Part shown: piece by piece, positions 12,255 through 24,563 of the stretch
Numbering within the stretch: the first letter of the stretch is position 1
How the letters are laid out: every line of letters begins with the position of its first letter
Origin: Lactarius indigo
Taxonomy: Eukaryota > Basidiomycota > Agaricomycetes > Russulales > Russulaceae
DNA length: 64,000 nucleotides
Reading direction: 5' to 3'
Assembly (NCBI GenBank): GCA_025766275.1
Contig: JAFKAC010000013.1
Location: 806,001 to 870,000, forward strand
Notes under the pieces: model-generated
Told to the model about the DNA's origin: nothing
Databases searched by the model: none
The model's input: the letters and a program-made list of their open reading frames with translations, nothing else
Program-made: the position numbers and the translations under genes

Positions 12255-14954
12255 ATGTCCCAGGATCTTTTCGCCGGTTCGCGACTCTTGTCGAAGCCTG
12301 TAACGCCACAGGAAACCAAAGTAGAGGTCCTTCGGCGCTTCATTAATCGCAAGCACGGCCTTAACCTCAGTGCGTGCTCTCCTTCAAACCATACTTCGGG
12401 AACTTACCGAAGCGCAGAGGATTATTCCGAATTGCATGAATACTCCGTCACTGACTACACATTCTGGCTCGACCTATGGCAGTTTTTGGGCATCATTTCT
12501 TCAGTGCCACCAGCCAAGGTCCGCTCTCCTTCCGCAATTTCCAATGCATACATATCCATTATCTCGTAGGTCCTGGGTGAGGGGTACATCAAGGAGGTTC
12601 CTCGATGGTTCCCTGGCGCACGTCTGAATTATGCGGAGAACATGCTGTGGCGCACTGACGACGGTATCGCAATAACTGAGACCAATGAGACCGGGCACGT
12701 CGCTTCGTATTCTTACCGTGAATTGCGAGAACTAGTACGAAAGTTCGCCACGGCCCTCAGACTTCATGGGCTTCAGCCTGGGGACAGGGTTGCAGGTTCG
12801 TCCTTTGGTCTAGTCTCTGTGACGTTTGCATGTCGATGAGCAGTTATCACGCACCGCAGCCATTATTGCAAACAGAACAACATCTATCGTTATCGCTCTG
12901 GCTACGGCGAGTCTTGGGGGCATCTTCACGAGTACCGCAACCGACATGGGCGTGAAGGTATCTCCGTTTCTGCTCACGTGACGGAGCTGTCCACTTAATC
13001 GGGTTAAAGGGAGTTCTAGACCGATATCGACAAGTGCTGCCCAAGTTCATCTTCTCTGAAACCGAGTCTATATATGCGGGGAAGGTCTTCAACCTAATCC
13101 CTAAGGTTTCGGAGGTTGTCCAAGATCTCTCCTCTAAAGGTCTTGGTCACGCCATTCTACTTCCTGGGATTAAGTCGGGTCAAGAGGTCTCCCAGGAAGT
13201 CGTCAACTCCATTCCATTGAGGTCAGTTTCAATACCTTTCACTTTCCAACATATCCAGGATGTCATCTTCCTCTAGCAAAACTCTTTCGGCATTTCTAGC
13301 GTCAGATGACGGACGTCCACTGACCTTTGAACAACTGCCTTTCGATCATCCACTTTACATCCTGTATTCATCCGGCACGACGGGACCTCCAAAGTGCATC
13401 ATTCACTCCGGAGGGGTATGTGAACGTTATACTAAACTGATCATTATCTTACACGACTTGTAGGGCGTGCTCATTCAGACGAAGAAGGAACTTATAGCAC
13501 ATCTCGATGTTGGAATGGACGACACATATTTCCAATTTACGACGGTATGTCTCCATCCTCGTCCTCTCGGATAGTCTAACCTGGGATACTAGACTGCTTG
13601 GATGATGTGGCCTTACATGCTTTCTGGACTGGCGTGCGGTGCTCGGATGATCGTTTACGAAGGATCACCATTCTACCCAGATGTGAAGACCTATCTGAAG
13701 TTCATCGACGAGCAGAAGTACACCCCGGTTCCTACCTGAGAATTCTGCATCAGCTCATGCCCTTTTTTTGACAGCGTTAACGTGTTTGGTACGAGTCCCC
13801 GCTTCATCTCCGAAGTTCAGGGTCGCGGCGTGCTCCCCCGCCGTAAGTACATTGGCTCCGCCTTCTTAGTCTGGCCATTGAACGTGCTGTAGGAGACATC
13901 GGCAAGTTTGAAGCGTTGCGCAGGATTACGACCACGGGCGCTGTGCTCTCGATCCCGCAGTATGGGTGGATGAAAACCGCGTTTAACGATCGCGCTGTTA
14001 TTTGCGCGGGATCTGGCGGCACAGACATCTGTGGTGCATGTACGCCTTGTTCTTTTCGTCCATCTCTCTACGTAACATGGGCATGCAGTCGTATCTTCGG
14101 TCCCTTCATTACCCGTTTACGCGGGCGAGATGCAGGGTAAGACGCTCGGCGTGGCTGTTGGGATCTTCGACGAGGCAGGGAAGGATATCTCAGAAACCGG
14201 AGTCGCAGGCGAGCTCGTCTGCACAAGGCCACACCCTTCGGTTCCCATCCGCTTCTGGGGCGACGACGCGCGCGGGACCAAGTTCCTCAATGCGTACTAC
14301 GACACGTACCCGGGCGTATGGCGCCACGGCGACTTCATGGCCATGAACCCGCGCACGAAGGGGTACATGATCCTTGGCCGCAGGTCCGCATCCTCTTCCC
14401 TCCTGCGTCTTGTCCCTTCTCGCGGTGCTCACGCATGTATACCAGTGACGGCGTGTTGAACCCCTCGGGTGTGCGCTTTGGTTCGGGTGAGATCTACAGC
14501 GTGCTCGAACGCCCCGTGTTTTCCGCACGCATCGACGACACGATATGCGTGGGTCAGCGACGGCCTCAAGATAAAGACGAGCGTGTGCTGCTGTTCGTCA
14601 AGATGCGCGCGGGGCACAAGCTGGACACGGCCTTCGAGGAGTCGATCCGTGCTGCCATTAGGTCGGCGCTGAGCAGGCGACACGTACCGGCTTACATCTT
14701 CGAGGTTGAGGAGCTCCCAGTGAGTGCCTGTGGTTAATTGGTTGGTCACGTGCTGCTGATAATAACGACGCGGCTGCTAGTATACGGTGAACGGTAAGAA
14801 GATTGAGATTGCGGTGAAGAAGATCGTCTCGGGAATGCGGGTCGTTCCGAGCGCGACGGTCGCGAATCCAGAGTCATTGGAGAACTACTACAAATACCAG
14901 GACATTGAAAAGTTCGCGCAGGCAGCAAAGGAGGGCAGAGATGCGAAACTGTAG
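12255..14954 (+). CDS. AACS: acetoacetyl-CoA synthetase (ANL superfamily)
   Basis: About a dozen exons with short introns encode roughly 650 residues starting [18 protein letters not shown]. The order of conserved blocks is that of acetoacetate-CoA ligases: [28 protein letters not shown] (a family hallmark), [12 protein letters not shown], the P-loop-like [28 protein letters not shown], the substrate-pocket block [22 protein letters not shown] and GVWRHGDF. The C-terminal adenylation hinge and catalytic lysine follow at [14 protein letters not shown]. The enzyme makes acetoacetyl-CoA from acetoacetate, ATP and CoA in the cytosol. This feeds sterol or fatty acid synthesis or ketone and leucine breakdown. 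The intron at about 13719-13773 must be removed, since reading through it meets a stop. Acetyl-CoA synthetase is a less likely alternative because of the N-terminal block. Confidence 0.93.
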
Positions 14955-16522
14955 AAATGTAGCTTGTTCCGAATGTACCATTTATGACCCTGTGGGTTAC
15001 TCGATCGTCGCAATGTAGTCACTTTGCTGCGACCTTGGGCAGCTATTTTTTGAGAGCTGGACAGCCCTCAGAGCGGATCTACCTCCGGGGTAAGACTCGT
15101 TACACGGCCCTGACCCACATCCTTGTGAGACTTCTCGAGGTCTCGGCGCATCTCTGCTGCTGTACCAAACCGCAGCTAAGATGACCAGATTGCATTTCTC
15201 TACGAGGGTGTCTCAGCAAAGCAGAATTCCGCCAGCCTGTCGATCAGCGTCTCCCCAGTAAAGAAATGTGCGAAACTCATACAAGGGATCAAAACAATAT
15301 CCAGTTCTGGAAGCGCTCAGAGGCTTCACAGGTCAAAAGCGATGTGGGTCGCCATTGGCTAGTTCCGACTCGGGAGGTAGCACGAAAACCGTCACTCGAC
15401 CGCAAACAATTTTAAGTCTGGTAGTCACTGAGGTCTTTTCGTTCGTGTTTGATGGAGAAATATGAAAAGACACCACCCGCAAACTGTTACGTACCAAGTT
15501 CCAGCGATAGCAGACCAAGACATATGCACCCGATTCCAGCGGAGCCATCTGTTGCGCCTCCTACAACAACCGTATATCAGGTCACGGACGAGCATATAAT
15601 CCGAAGAAGTCAAGGGGGGTTGCGGGCTTGAAGTTATATCTCAAATATATTAAAGGTACAAGGTGTTGGGCTCGCTGAAGGAAAATAGCCCAGCGACCAT
15701 CGCCACCGCCGCGTATGCTGGTGAGCTCCTTCTCGTCAAGTTCTGCTACCATCACCGTATAGTGCGGGTGTCCACCGGATGCTCGCCCTAGTGCTGTACC
15801 TCTGGCTTCTCTGCGGACAGATGGTCGTGGTCGTTGTGGATCTAATTAGAGGCCTCATCGTGCGTCACAAATTTCTGAGTGGCGAATTACCGCCAAGTTT
15901 CTTTGAGGATATTCGGCGACGCCAGGCCCATCTTGGGTGATATACGTTGTCCAAATATCTTGGTCATAGGTTCTGGCGAGGAATCGCACCCAACGCGGAT
16001 CAATTTGGGCCAGACCACAGAGCAAGGAGGCGCACCACCATAAATGAACGACGCTTTCTATTGAGGTGTCGAGTCCGGGGCAAAAATCAAGAAGGAACAC
16101 GATCTGGAAATGCTAGATCTACCAGATCACTCAGTTGGAGGTTTTTTTTTTTTTTGAACTTCAGTTGGAGGTGAGCCGATCATAAGAGCGTTTGTTAGTA
16201 GGAGGTCTAGTAGGAGGTGGGTCCGATTTTCATGTAGAGCATAAGGGTTGTATTGGACAAGAACCCGGGCAATGCGACAAGTAGAGATCGGGGCCTGGGA
16301 ATGTAGTTGTAGTTACGGTAGCAAGAGTCCTTCAAAGTCATAGCTGGTGCCCAACTAGCACTCCCTGCAGCGAGGGTGCGACGCACACTCCGGCTCAAAC
16401 CAAAACTTGTCAACGCTCACGCGCTCACGGATTAGGTAGTTGTTTCCCTCGGGTTGATATGGGTGACATAATATCACGTGGATATACTACTACAGTTAGG
16501 CGTCCTAACACTATGAAGCTCT
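14955..16522. other. intergenic region upstream of NLR1
   Basis: There are only short open frames and none is recognised. It contains a T-tract with flanking direct repeats (listed separately) and a small tandem TAGTAGGAGGT pair near 16195-16217. No degenerate C2-domain coding sequence, which might be expected by comparison with NLR2, is visible upstream of NLR1. Confidence 0.5.
16131..16172. repeat. T-tract flanked by 12-bp direct repeats
   Basis: TCAGTTGGAGGT occurs at 16131-16142 and again at 16161-16172. The 18 bases between them are a T-run followed by GAACT. Taken as an insertion on the minus strand, this looks like a tiny 5'-truncated retroposed fragment with a poly(A) tail and a target-site duplication. 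It could also be chance slippage. Confidence 0.4.
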
Positions 16523-19500
16523 ATGGCCCAGGACTCCACTAATACCATTCGATCGCTCGTCACCACCAGCTCTGAAACTCTCTCACCTCCGATGGATCAC
16601 CTTCCCAGTGTTCCTATACCGCCAGCGGCCGATGGTTGTGCGGGGATCTCACCTGTCGAGGATGCTCTGCATGACGCCGATGAAGCTATGACGACAATTG
16701 ATCTCTCGAATAAATTAGCAGGTACGCTCGAGAGGATCAAGTGGGTGATGGACACTGTGAGCCCAGTTGCAGAAGTACGTGCGATATCCTTTTTTGCGAA
16801 TCCCGCACCAAGCTGATTTTGGCATAGCTTCACCCGTACGCAAAAATGGCATATAATCTACTTCTTGCGATCCCTAAGGTGATATATTCGCTCTGATGCT
16901 CTGATTGGAATAATAGTACTCATATTGTGTTAATTTGGATTCTAGACACTCCTGGAACAGTTTCAACGTGACGACAATATCCGGACCTTACTTGTCGCTA
17001 TGCACGATGCATTTGATTTCACAAACCAGGAAGACCGTTTCAAATCTATAACTATCGAGCGTGTTCCTAGGCAGGCACAGCTCCTCATGCTCATGTTGCA
17101 GCATGTCTGTAATTGCTGTGACTTTATCCGATCGTACACAAAGAATCCGCAATTTTGTACGTAGTCTTTCTCCATTTCAGTGGCCGACGTAAACATACGG
17201 CTTCCAGGGAAGCGAATGTTGAAAAATACTGGCGGCCGAATGGACAAAAAAATCGAGGACTATCAGACCACCCTTCTCGAGCTGCACAACGCTTTCCTGG
17301 ATGAGGCTACGATCACTACGGAGATAACTGCACTCCAAATTTTGGACGATGTAGGAATAATTTCTGCCAATGTCGGCAGGATATCAAGTCAGCTTGACGG
17401 GATGGCTACCCATCTGAAGTGGGTGTCTAACCAAGTCTCGGATGCCGGTACGTAGCCTTGATACCTTGAGAATTATCGATCTGAGGATTGTTACAGAGCT
17501 AGATGCAAATATCAGAGAAATCCCATACGGGACAGGCTCGCGATTCACACCCGACAAGGGTTGCCTTCCGGGAACACGCACAGCGTTCCTGGACTTCATT
17601 GTAAATTGGGTGAACAATCCCGCTTCGGAGCGTTGTCTCGTTCTTTTCGGGCAAGCAGGAACGGGAAAGTCATGTATTGCGCATGAGGTCGCACGCCGCT
17701 TCGACAAAATGCATCGTCTTACGTCATCATTTATCTTTATGCGGAAGGAGCAATCCAAACCTCATCATCTCCTCACGACCCTTGCTCGCGATCTCTCCGA
17801 CCGCTATCCTTCGTTTAAAGCCGCGCTTGGAAGAATCGTGAAGGACAACTCCTCTCTTCGGATTGGCACACGTGACTATGATACCCTGTTTCAATCCCTT
17901 ATCCTGGAACCGCTTAAGGGCCTGCACATTGTCGGACCTATCTTCGTTGTAATCGACGCCCTAGACGAGAGTGGAGACTCAACTAGTAGAGCGGGATTAC
18001 ACACGTTTCTTGCTAAAAACCTCGTCAGACTGCCATCGAACTTCCGCATACTCATCACTTCGAGACCCGAGGACGGCATCGAGTCTGCGCTTGTTGGAGC
18101 ACAATCAGTCGAGATCAAACTCATGAAGGATTCGGAGCTGGCTGCTAAAACACATGACGATATTCTTACCTTTCTTCGGGAGAGGCTCCATTCGAACCAG
18201 CTCAGACGTCATTGCGACGCACTAGCAAAAAAGGCCGAGGGACTGTTTCAGTGGGCCGCGGTTGCTAGTCAATTCATCGTAGATCCTCCCGAGCGCTTTG
18301 GTTTTGATAGGAAAAAGGTTATAAACCACCTTCTAAAACCCAGTGCAAAACGCGGCGGACAAGATCCTTTGGACGAGCTATACAAAGAAGTCCTTGAAGG
18401 ATACTTTACAGCCCGGGAAGCTCGGCTTCTATTCCGCTCAGTCGTGGGACAGTTAATCACTTCAATTGAACCACTCTGTATCCGCTCCCTGACCACTCTG
18501 CGACGACATGCTGACGACGAAGACGACAACGACGATGACGGCGATGATGACGACAACTACGATGACGACGACGACGACGACGACAATGACGATAATGGCG
18601 ATGCCGTTGTTATGTTACTTCACCGCCTCGGCTCATTGTTGAGCAATGTTAATTCGTTTGATAAAGATCTTCCCATCGTTCCACTCCACACGTCATTCCG
18701 CGATTTCCTTACAAATAAAGAGAAGAGCGGCGAATTTTTTGTCGACCTTTGTGACGTTCACCGTCAATTAACCCATTCCTGTCTCAATCTACTGCTCAAA
18801 GAGCTCAAATTCAACATTTGCAACCTCGAAACATCATATCTGGCGAACAAAGATGTGCCAAACCTTCCCTCTCGTGTGGATAAACACATCCCACCTGCTC
18901 TGTTGTATGCCTGCCGGTTTTGGGACGATCATTTGGAACATATTAGTTTCGAAACCGGTCTGTTTGGAAAACTTCGAGTTTTCTTTGATAAGAAACTTCT
19001 CTGTTGGTTGGAGGCCCTTAGCTTGACGAATTGTGTGGGTCTTGCTTTGGCAGCGTGCTCGGCTCTGAAGGTGTGGTTAGCCTCTGGTCGAGGTGTGAGT
19101 ACTGTTCAATTATTGATTTGGTGAGGAAGACGAAAAACTTACAGCCGCGATCGCAGGTTTCCCAGATGGAGCTAGAGAAATTGAGGTCGTTCGTTGATGA
19201 TACTTCTGTCTTCGTCCGGTATTTCGGGGGGGCAATAGCAAAGAGCGCACCACATATCTATCTTTCTGCTCTACCATTTGCGCCGACTGGCTCCCTTGTC
19301 TCTGCACATTATTCCAGTTCATTTCCTCGAATCTTACGGGTGGAACGTGGGCGATTGTCACATTGGCCATCAACGGAGTTGGTTATTTCGACCGTTTGGG
19401 GTCGAGTCCATTCCGTTGCAGTCTCTCGAGATGGCCAACGCATCGTCTCGGGCTCGCGGAATGGAACAATTAGTGTATGGGACGCCACGACAGGAGAGAC

Positions 19501-21493
19501 AGCAGCAGGCCCATTTACCGGACACACAGGTCCGGTCAGGTCTGTGGGATTCTCGCCAGATGGCCAGCGCATCGTCTCAGGTTCGGACGATCGGACAATT
19601 CGTGTGTGGAATACCACGACGGGAGAGATAGCAGCGGACCCATTTACTGGTCATACGTCTTCGGTCTTTTCTGTGGCGCTCTCGCCAGATGGCCACCGCA
19701 TCGTCTCGGGCTCGGGCGATAGAACAATTCTTGTCTGGAACGCCGCGACAGGAGAGACGGTGGTAGGCCCACTTGCCGGACACACGGACTCGGTCTTTTC
19801 TGTAGCATTCTCGCCACATGGTCTACATATCGCCTCAGGCTCCTGCGACCAAACAATTCGTATCTGGAACGCCCTGACAGGAGAGACAGTGGCGGGTCCA
19901 TTTACTGGGCACACGCGCCCAGTTGTGTCAGTATCGTTCTCGCCAGATGGCCATCGCATCGTCTCAGGCGCGGAGGATCGGACAATCCGTGTTTGGAATG
20001 CCACGACAGCAGAGACAGTGGCAGGCCCATTTACCGGACACACGGATAATGTCTTATCTGTGGCATTCTCACCAGATGACCGGCACATCGTCTCAGGTTC
20101 GGTCGATCGGACAATTCGGGTGTGGAACGCCACTACGGGAGAGATAGCAGCAGGTCCGTTTACTGGGCACACTGATAGTGTCAATTCTGTGGCGTTCTTT
20201 CCCGATGGCCGGCGCGTCGTTTCATGCTCGCGCGATGGAACGATTTGTGTGTGGAACGCCACTACGAGAGAGACAGTGGGGAGCCCATTCACTGGACACA
20301 CGAATTCGGTCGGGTCTGTTGCATTCTCGCCAGATGGCCAGCGTATTGTCTCAGGTTCCTCTGATCAAACAATTCGTGTGTGGAACGCTATTACGGGGGA
20401 GACAGTCGCAGGCCCATTTACTGGTCACACGCTTTCGGTCTGGTCTGTTGCATTCTCGCCAGATGGCTACCGCATCGTCTCAGGGTCTCGCGATGGAACA
20501 ATTCGTGTCTGGAGCACCACGACAGGAGAGACAGTGGCGGGCCCATTTACTGGGCACACGCACCCAGTCTGGTCAGTATCATTCTCGCCAGATGGCCACC
20601 GCATTGTCTCAAGCTCGGGTGATGGAACAATTCGTGTTTGGAATGCTATTTCAGGGGAGACAGTGGCAGGCCCATTTACAAGACACACGGATAATGTCTT
20701 ATCTGTGGCATTCTCTCCAGATGGCCAGCGCATCCTGTCAAGCTCAGTAGATCGAACAATTCGCGTTTGGAATGCCACAACAGGAGAGACGGTAGCAGGC
20801 CCATTTACTGGACACAGGAACTCGGTCTATTCTGTGGCATTCTCGCCAGATTGCCAGCGCATCGTCTCAGGTTCGAGAGATCAGACAATTCGTGTGTGGG
20901 ATGCCACGACAGGAGAGACGGTGGCCGGCCCGTTTACCGGACACGTGGGCTCGGTCGAATCTGTGGCATTCTCGCCGGATGGCCGGCACATCGTCTCGGG
21001 CTCTCTCGACCGAACAATTCGTGTGTGGGATGCTTCTACGGGGGAGACAGTAGCGGGCCCGTTTACTGGACACGCGCATTGGGTCTGGTCTGTGGAATTC
21101 TCGCCAGATGGCCAGTACATCGTCTCAGGTTCGCAAGACCAAACAATTCGTTTGTGGAACGTTTCAATTGGAAGGACAGCGGGAGGCCCGTCTACCGGAC
21201 ATATGGACTCGGTCGAGTCTGTGGCGTCCTCCCCAGATGACCAGCGCACAATCTCGTCAGAATATGGGTCGGTTCGTATATACGCCAGCTTCACTGATCA
21301 GTCCGTTATCGACAACGAGGGATGGATTTGTGGTGATAACGGTGAACTCTTAGTGTGGATCCCTCTAATACATAGGGCACATCTCCACCGCCCAAGTAAT
21401 ATCTGGGTCGCTGGTGAATACGAAACCCGTATTGACCTTTCCTCTTCCGTACATGGACCCATTTGGACTTCTTGTATTAACGGTAGCGGATAG
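16523..21493 (+). CDS. NLR1: NACHT-WD40 receptor-like protein, 15 WD repeats
   Basis: Six exons join in frame to 1562 residues: 16523-16774, 16828-16878, 16946-17156, 17208-17447, 17497-19094 and 19157-21493. The N terminus has no recognised effector domain. A helical region shared with NLR2 follows (SPVEDALHDADEA, then MLQHVCNCCDFIRSY). The NACHT NTPase has Walker A GQAGTGKS (about residues 303-310), Walker B VVIDALDES (about 400) and sensor-like LITSRPED. A run of Asp/Asn codons lies at about residues 590-620. The C-terminal array has 15 WD40 units of 43 residues, typically SVAFSPDGQRIVSGS then TIRVWNATTGETVAGPF. Fungal NACHT-WD40 proteins include the HET-D/HET-E allorecognition receptors, which oligomerise after ligand recognition by the WD repeats. 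That role here is inferred. All exons are open, so the gene looks intact. Confidence 0.9.
18512..18603 (+). repeat. GAY-type microsatellite inside NLR1 (Asp-rich tract)
   Basis: A run of GAC/GAT codons with a few AAC/AAT codons encodes about 30 mostly Asp residues between the NACHT and WD40 parts. In NLR2 and NLR3 the same place holds only three or four Asp codons, so the tract has expanded in NLR1. It stays in frame because the unit is a codon. Confidence 0.85.
19390..21300 (+). repeat. 129-bp tandem repeat array coding WD40 units in NLR1
   Basis: About fifteen head-to-tail units of 129 bases (43 codons) share long identical nucleotide stretches, such as TTCTCGCCAGATGGCC. The last unit is degenerate. 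Differences concentrate in the codons just after the GGACACAC (Gly-His) block. High DNA identity between units suggests recent expansion or homogenisation. Confidence 0.9.
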
Positions 21494-21948
21494 ATAGAAT
21501 CGCATTTTTTTTAGGCAGTCCGAAGTAAAATGTGATATACCAGATAAACGCCCATCGAAGCCGCATGGCAGGGACAGCATTAGCCCGGCTGGATGATACA
21601 ATAAACTGTTGACCTTCCTCATTTGTCTCAAAGCTGCGATCAGTTGGGGCGAGCTGGGCTGAGCCTGCGCACCCCGGCATATGCGAGTTAAGAAGTAAGT
21701 TCCGCGGCGGGGCTGATTGGGGTGACAAATTGAGGTCATCAACGTGACAACGCCGCGCATAAAGAGAGGAGAAAAGGTACAAGGAGTAAACCCGTCGTCG
21801 TTGGAGAAATGAATCTCAGGCTGCTGTAGTTATACAGACACTAAGTACATAGATTACGAATGAGCTTGAAGGAGAACAGTCCAGGATACAAACGTAAAAG
21901 GACAAAGAGGGCGTGGTAAAAAGAGACTTGCATCACGTGCCCCTCCCA
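21494..21948. other. convergent 3' intergenic region between NLR1 and RING gene
   Basis: This is a shared 3' flank of two convergent genes. No coding sequence or repeat is recognised. Confidence 0.5.
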
Positions 21949-24268
21949 TCAGTGATCCTGGCCCTGGCCAGGAGCGAGCGACAGCGGCGGGTCAGTGGGG
22001 TCCTGTTCCTCCATCCTGTGTCGATGATGGCGGCGCGCAAAGCGCAGATAGCGCGAGAAGCGGGGCGGCTGCGACGCGCGACGTTCAACCGGCTCACCGC
22101 CAGCCAACATTGTCTCCAGCGCCTGGAAATCTAACGAATAAAAACATAAGCAGGGAAGAGCAGGGGATAGGCGGTTTCTCTCACCGTGTCGGCAGATCGG
22201 ACACGAACTTGAGAGCTCGAGCAGCCACGGGTCGACGCACGCCTGATGGAAGACATGCTTGCCTTCGCATGGCAGCACGCGCACATCGTCTCCGTCGTCG
22301 AAATCAACGATACAGATCGGGCACGTCTCGCGGCCGATCGACTCGGGCAGCGGGTCCGCCGCTGACGTTCCCCTCGGCACGGAACCGGAAGGCCCGGCCC
22401 GGGGCCGCGCTGGCGGGAGGTCAGCCAGCTCTGGGTCGTCGTCATTGTCGTCGTGTACATGGCTGTGAGGTTGTGCAGCGTCGTCCTCCGCATCTGCGTC
22501 TGAAACCGTTGCTGCGCGCGCGTTTCCCGGTCTTGCAGACGACGTCGCGGGAACCTCGTTCTGAATGTCCCGCATCTCGAGCGTCGGTGGTCTACTTCCA
22601 TACGCCTCGAGGTCCTGGTCCTTCGCCTCTGTCTGCGACTCCACCTCGGCGCGCCGCGCTCCAAACTTGATCAGCGGGAATGTGTCGAGAATTGCGCGCG
22701 TAAGCACACCGCCGCGGCCGGGTCCACCGACGTCGCCTGAGCCGCCAGCAGCGCGATAACGTTCTGGGTGTCGAACGGCACGGATAACCTGTAGATGTGC
22801 CGGGGATGAGCATTCGTAGGCGGCAGAAGGTAAACTAAGGTGCCTACACCGGTGATGATGACCACAGCAAACAAGCCCGCAATGCACCCGGTGATGGCAT
22901 AGAGGATGATCCTGAATTATCTATGAGTGAATAGTGCCCCATGCACAGCGTAATAACTCCTCACATCGCAAGGGTGGTCTTCGAGCTGCCCGTACCGCCC
23001 CCATTTTGCGTGCCCTGGGCATTGCTGGCAGAGTTGTTGATGCCTAAGGGAGCCGTGGCATTGTATGCAGCGAGGGTTGCCCATAGATAGCCTGGCGCAG
23101 TTGGATAGCCAGCCGCGAGTGTGTCGTTAATTGCGGCTTGAGAGGCATTGAGAGTTGCAGGGTTATATTCGCCATAGATGTTCGTATTGACGACTTCAAG
23201 TTGGCCGAGAATAACACGCGCAGATGCGAGCGATTGCGTGGAAAATATGTCCATCAGCGGAGTAAAACTCGTGGGATCCGTGTATTCTGCGTTTATTATG
23301 CAAGCTCGTGACCACTCAGAGTAGAGCAACTATAGCGGTACGCGGGTAAGTGCTTGCCTAGATGCCAAGATGAGGGACAATGATTACCGCTCCGACAGCC
23401 CCTCTTTCATTTGCAAGCGTGAAAATGTCGTCAGTGTCTGATGCATGAGTCGCATTGGCGTCACATGAGACGAGCGCTATCCAGGGCGTGGTAGCTGCGT
23501 GGCGCTTGTTAGGCACCCCATGCGACTAACTTGCGGCGCCGATGACAGATAACAATTACGCACTAGTATCGTTGGCCACATCCTTTGCGTCCTCCTCGGA
23601 GAAGCGCACAAGCGCGCCCTGCCCCACCCATAAGCCGCAGCACGCAGGAAGCACAAGGCGAACCTCGTGCGCACCTTGCTAATTCCACTGCTGCCATTGC
23701 CAACAAGTTGGTATGATACCGTCTGGGAGTCCTCGCCTGGGAAACTAGGATAGAGAAGTAAGGGATTATTAGCACCCGTGTCCAATAATAAACCAGGGAT
23801 TTGAAAGCGCAAGCGGTGGTCGATCAGGGGATGGGGGTGGGAAAGAAAGAGATACGACTACAGCAAGAACCCGACAAAGGTGCATAAGTCAATCGGATAG
23901 GGGGGTCCATGTGGTCTTTGCCCCGTCTCTCTGTATTGACCCAGGGCTGCCTACACTGCCATCAAGGCGACATTCGCGTCTGATGTGTTACGTTCCCCGG
24001 CTTCGGTGCCACACCGTGGTCTACCACAAGAACCCAGAGCTCCAACCGACCGGCCATCGTATTCGCCACGCTTAGAACAGCGTGCCACTCACCCCCCGAC
24101 ATTGTACCACTGCAGATACACCCGTGAGATATCCGTAACGTTCAGTCCATCGGCGATGGCAGCGTTCGTATCGTTTGTTGGGACCATGGGAATGTAGGCT
24201 TGGACAGGCAAGAGTAGAACGAGCAGGCCGATAGCGACCGCGATGGTGTGGAGGAGGGGAGGAACCAT
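21949..24268 (-). CDS. PA-TM-RING type transmembrane E3 ubiquitin ligase
   Basis: The gene starts at 24268 with a signal peptide ([20 protein letters not shown]). It then shows a lumenal region with several N-glycosylation sites and PA-domain-like blocks: [38 protein letters not shown] and VGAVIIVPH. Further lumenal sequence and one TM helix ([19 protein letters not shown]) follow, then [12 protein letters not shown] and an acidic linker. The RING-H2 finger reads [19 protein letters not shown], then [12 protein letters not shown] and CPICRH. Exons at the 3' end are clear (22185-22788 and 21949-22130). The 5' exons between about 23340 and 24090 are uncertain, and the first intron may be long. 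Related proteins sort or ubiquitinate membrane cargo in the endosome, Golgi or vacuole; which compartment applies here is not visible. The RING cysteines and histidines are complete. Confidence 0.82.
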
Positions 24269-24563
24269 GGTGAAAGACAAGGGAAAGACGGAAGGACAAG
24301 AACAAGTGGCGAGTTCAAGATGACATTGCGAGCCCGAAGACACGCCCATAAAGTGTGGGCAGCTAAATCAAGTTCGCCTCGCGTGCGCAACCTGCTTAGG
24401 TAACGTGTTGACCAGGGGCCAATCAAACTCCGCTGCACATGCTACTTACCAGAACTGCTGTGTAAGCTACTGTATTGTACTTTGTCTTCGCAATGATAAG
24501 ATGATTGGCTTAGCGATAACTTGATTGTTTATACGAATACAATATACACAGCTGTCGTCCTTT

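Noticed and set aside
13719..13773. In-frame stop suggesting acetoacetyl-CoA synthetase is a pseudogene
   Set aside because: A GT-AG intron in the right phase removes it and joins FIDEQ to [11 protein letters not shown], a conserved family block.
19309..20301. Long open frames on other strands and frames across the NLR1 WD40 array
   Set aside because: They are periodic shadows of the 129-bp repeat; each repeats the same 43-residue nonsense unit without a domain.
19390..21300. Regular direct repeats that could suggest a CRISPR-like or satellite array
   Set aside because: Units are 129 bp, have no unique spacers and encode WD40 repeats in frame.
22110..22670. 186-codon plus-strand frame
   Set aside because: It is antisense to the RING exon, whose cysteine/histidine pattern is unmistakable on the minus strand.
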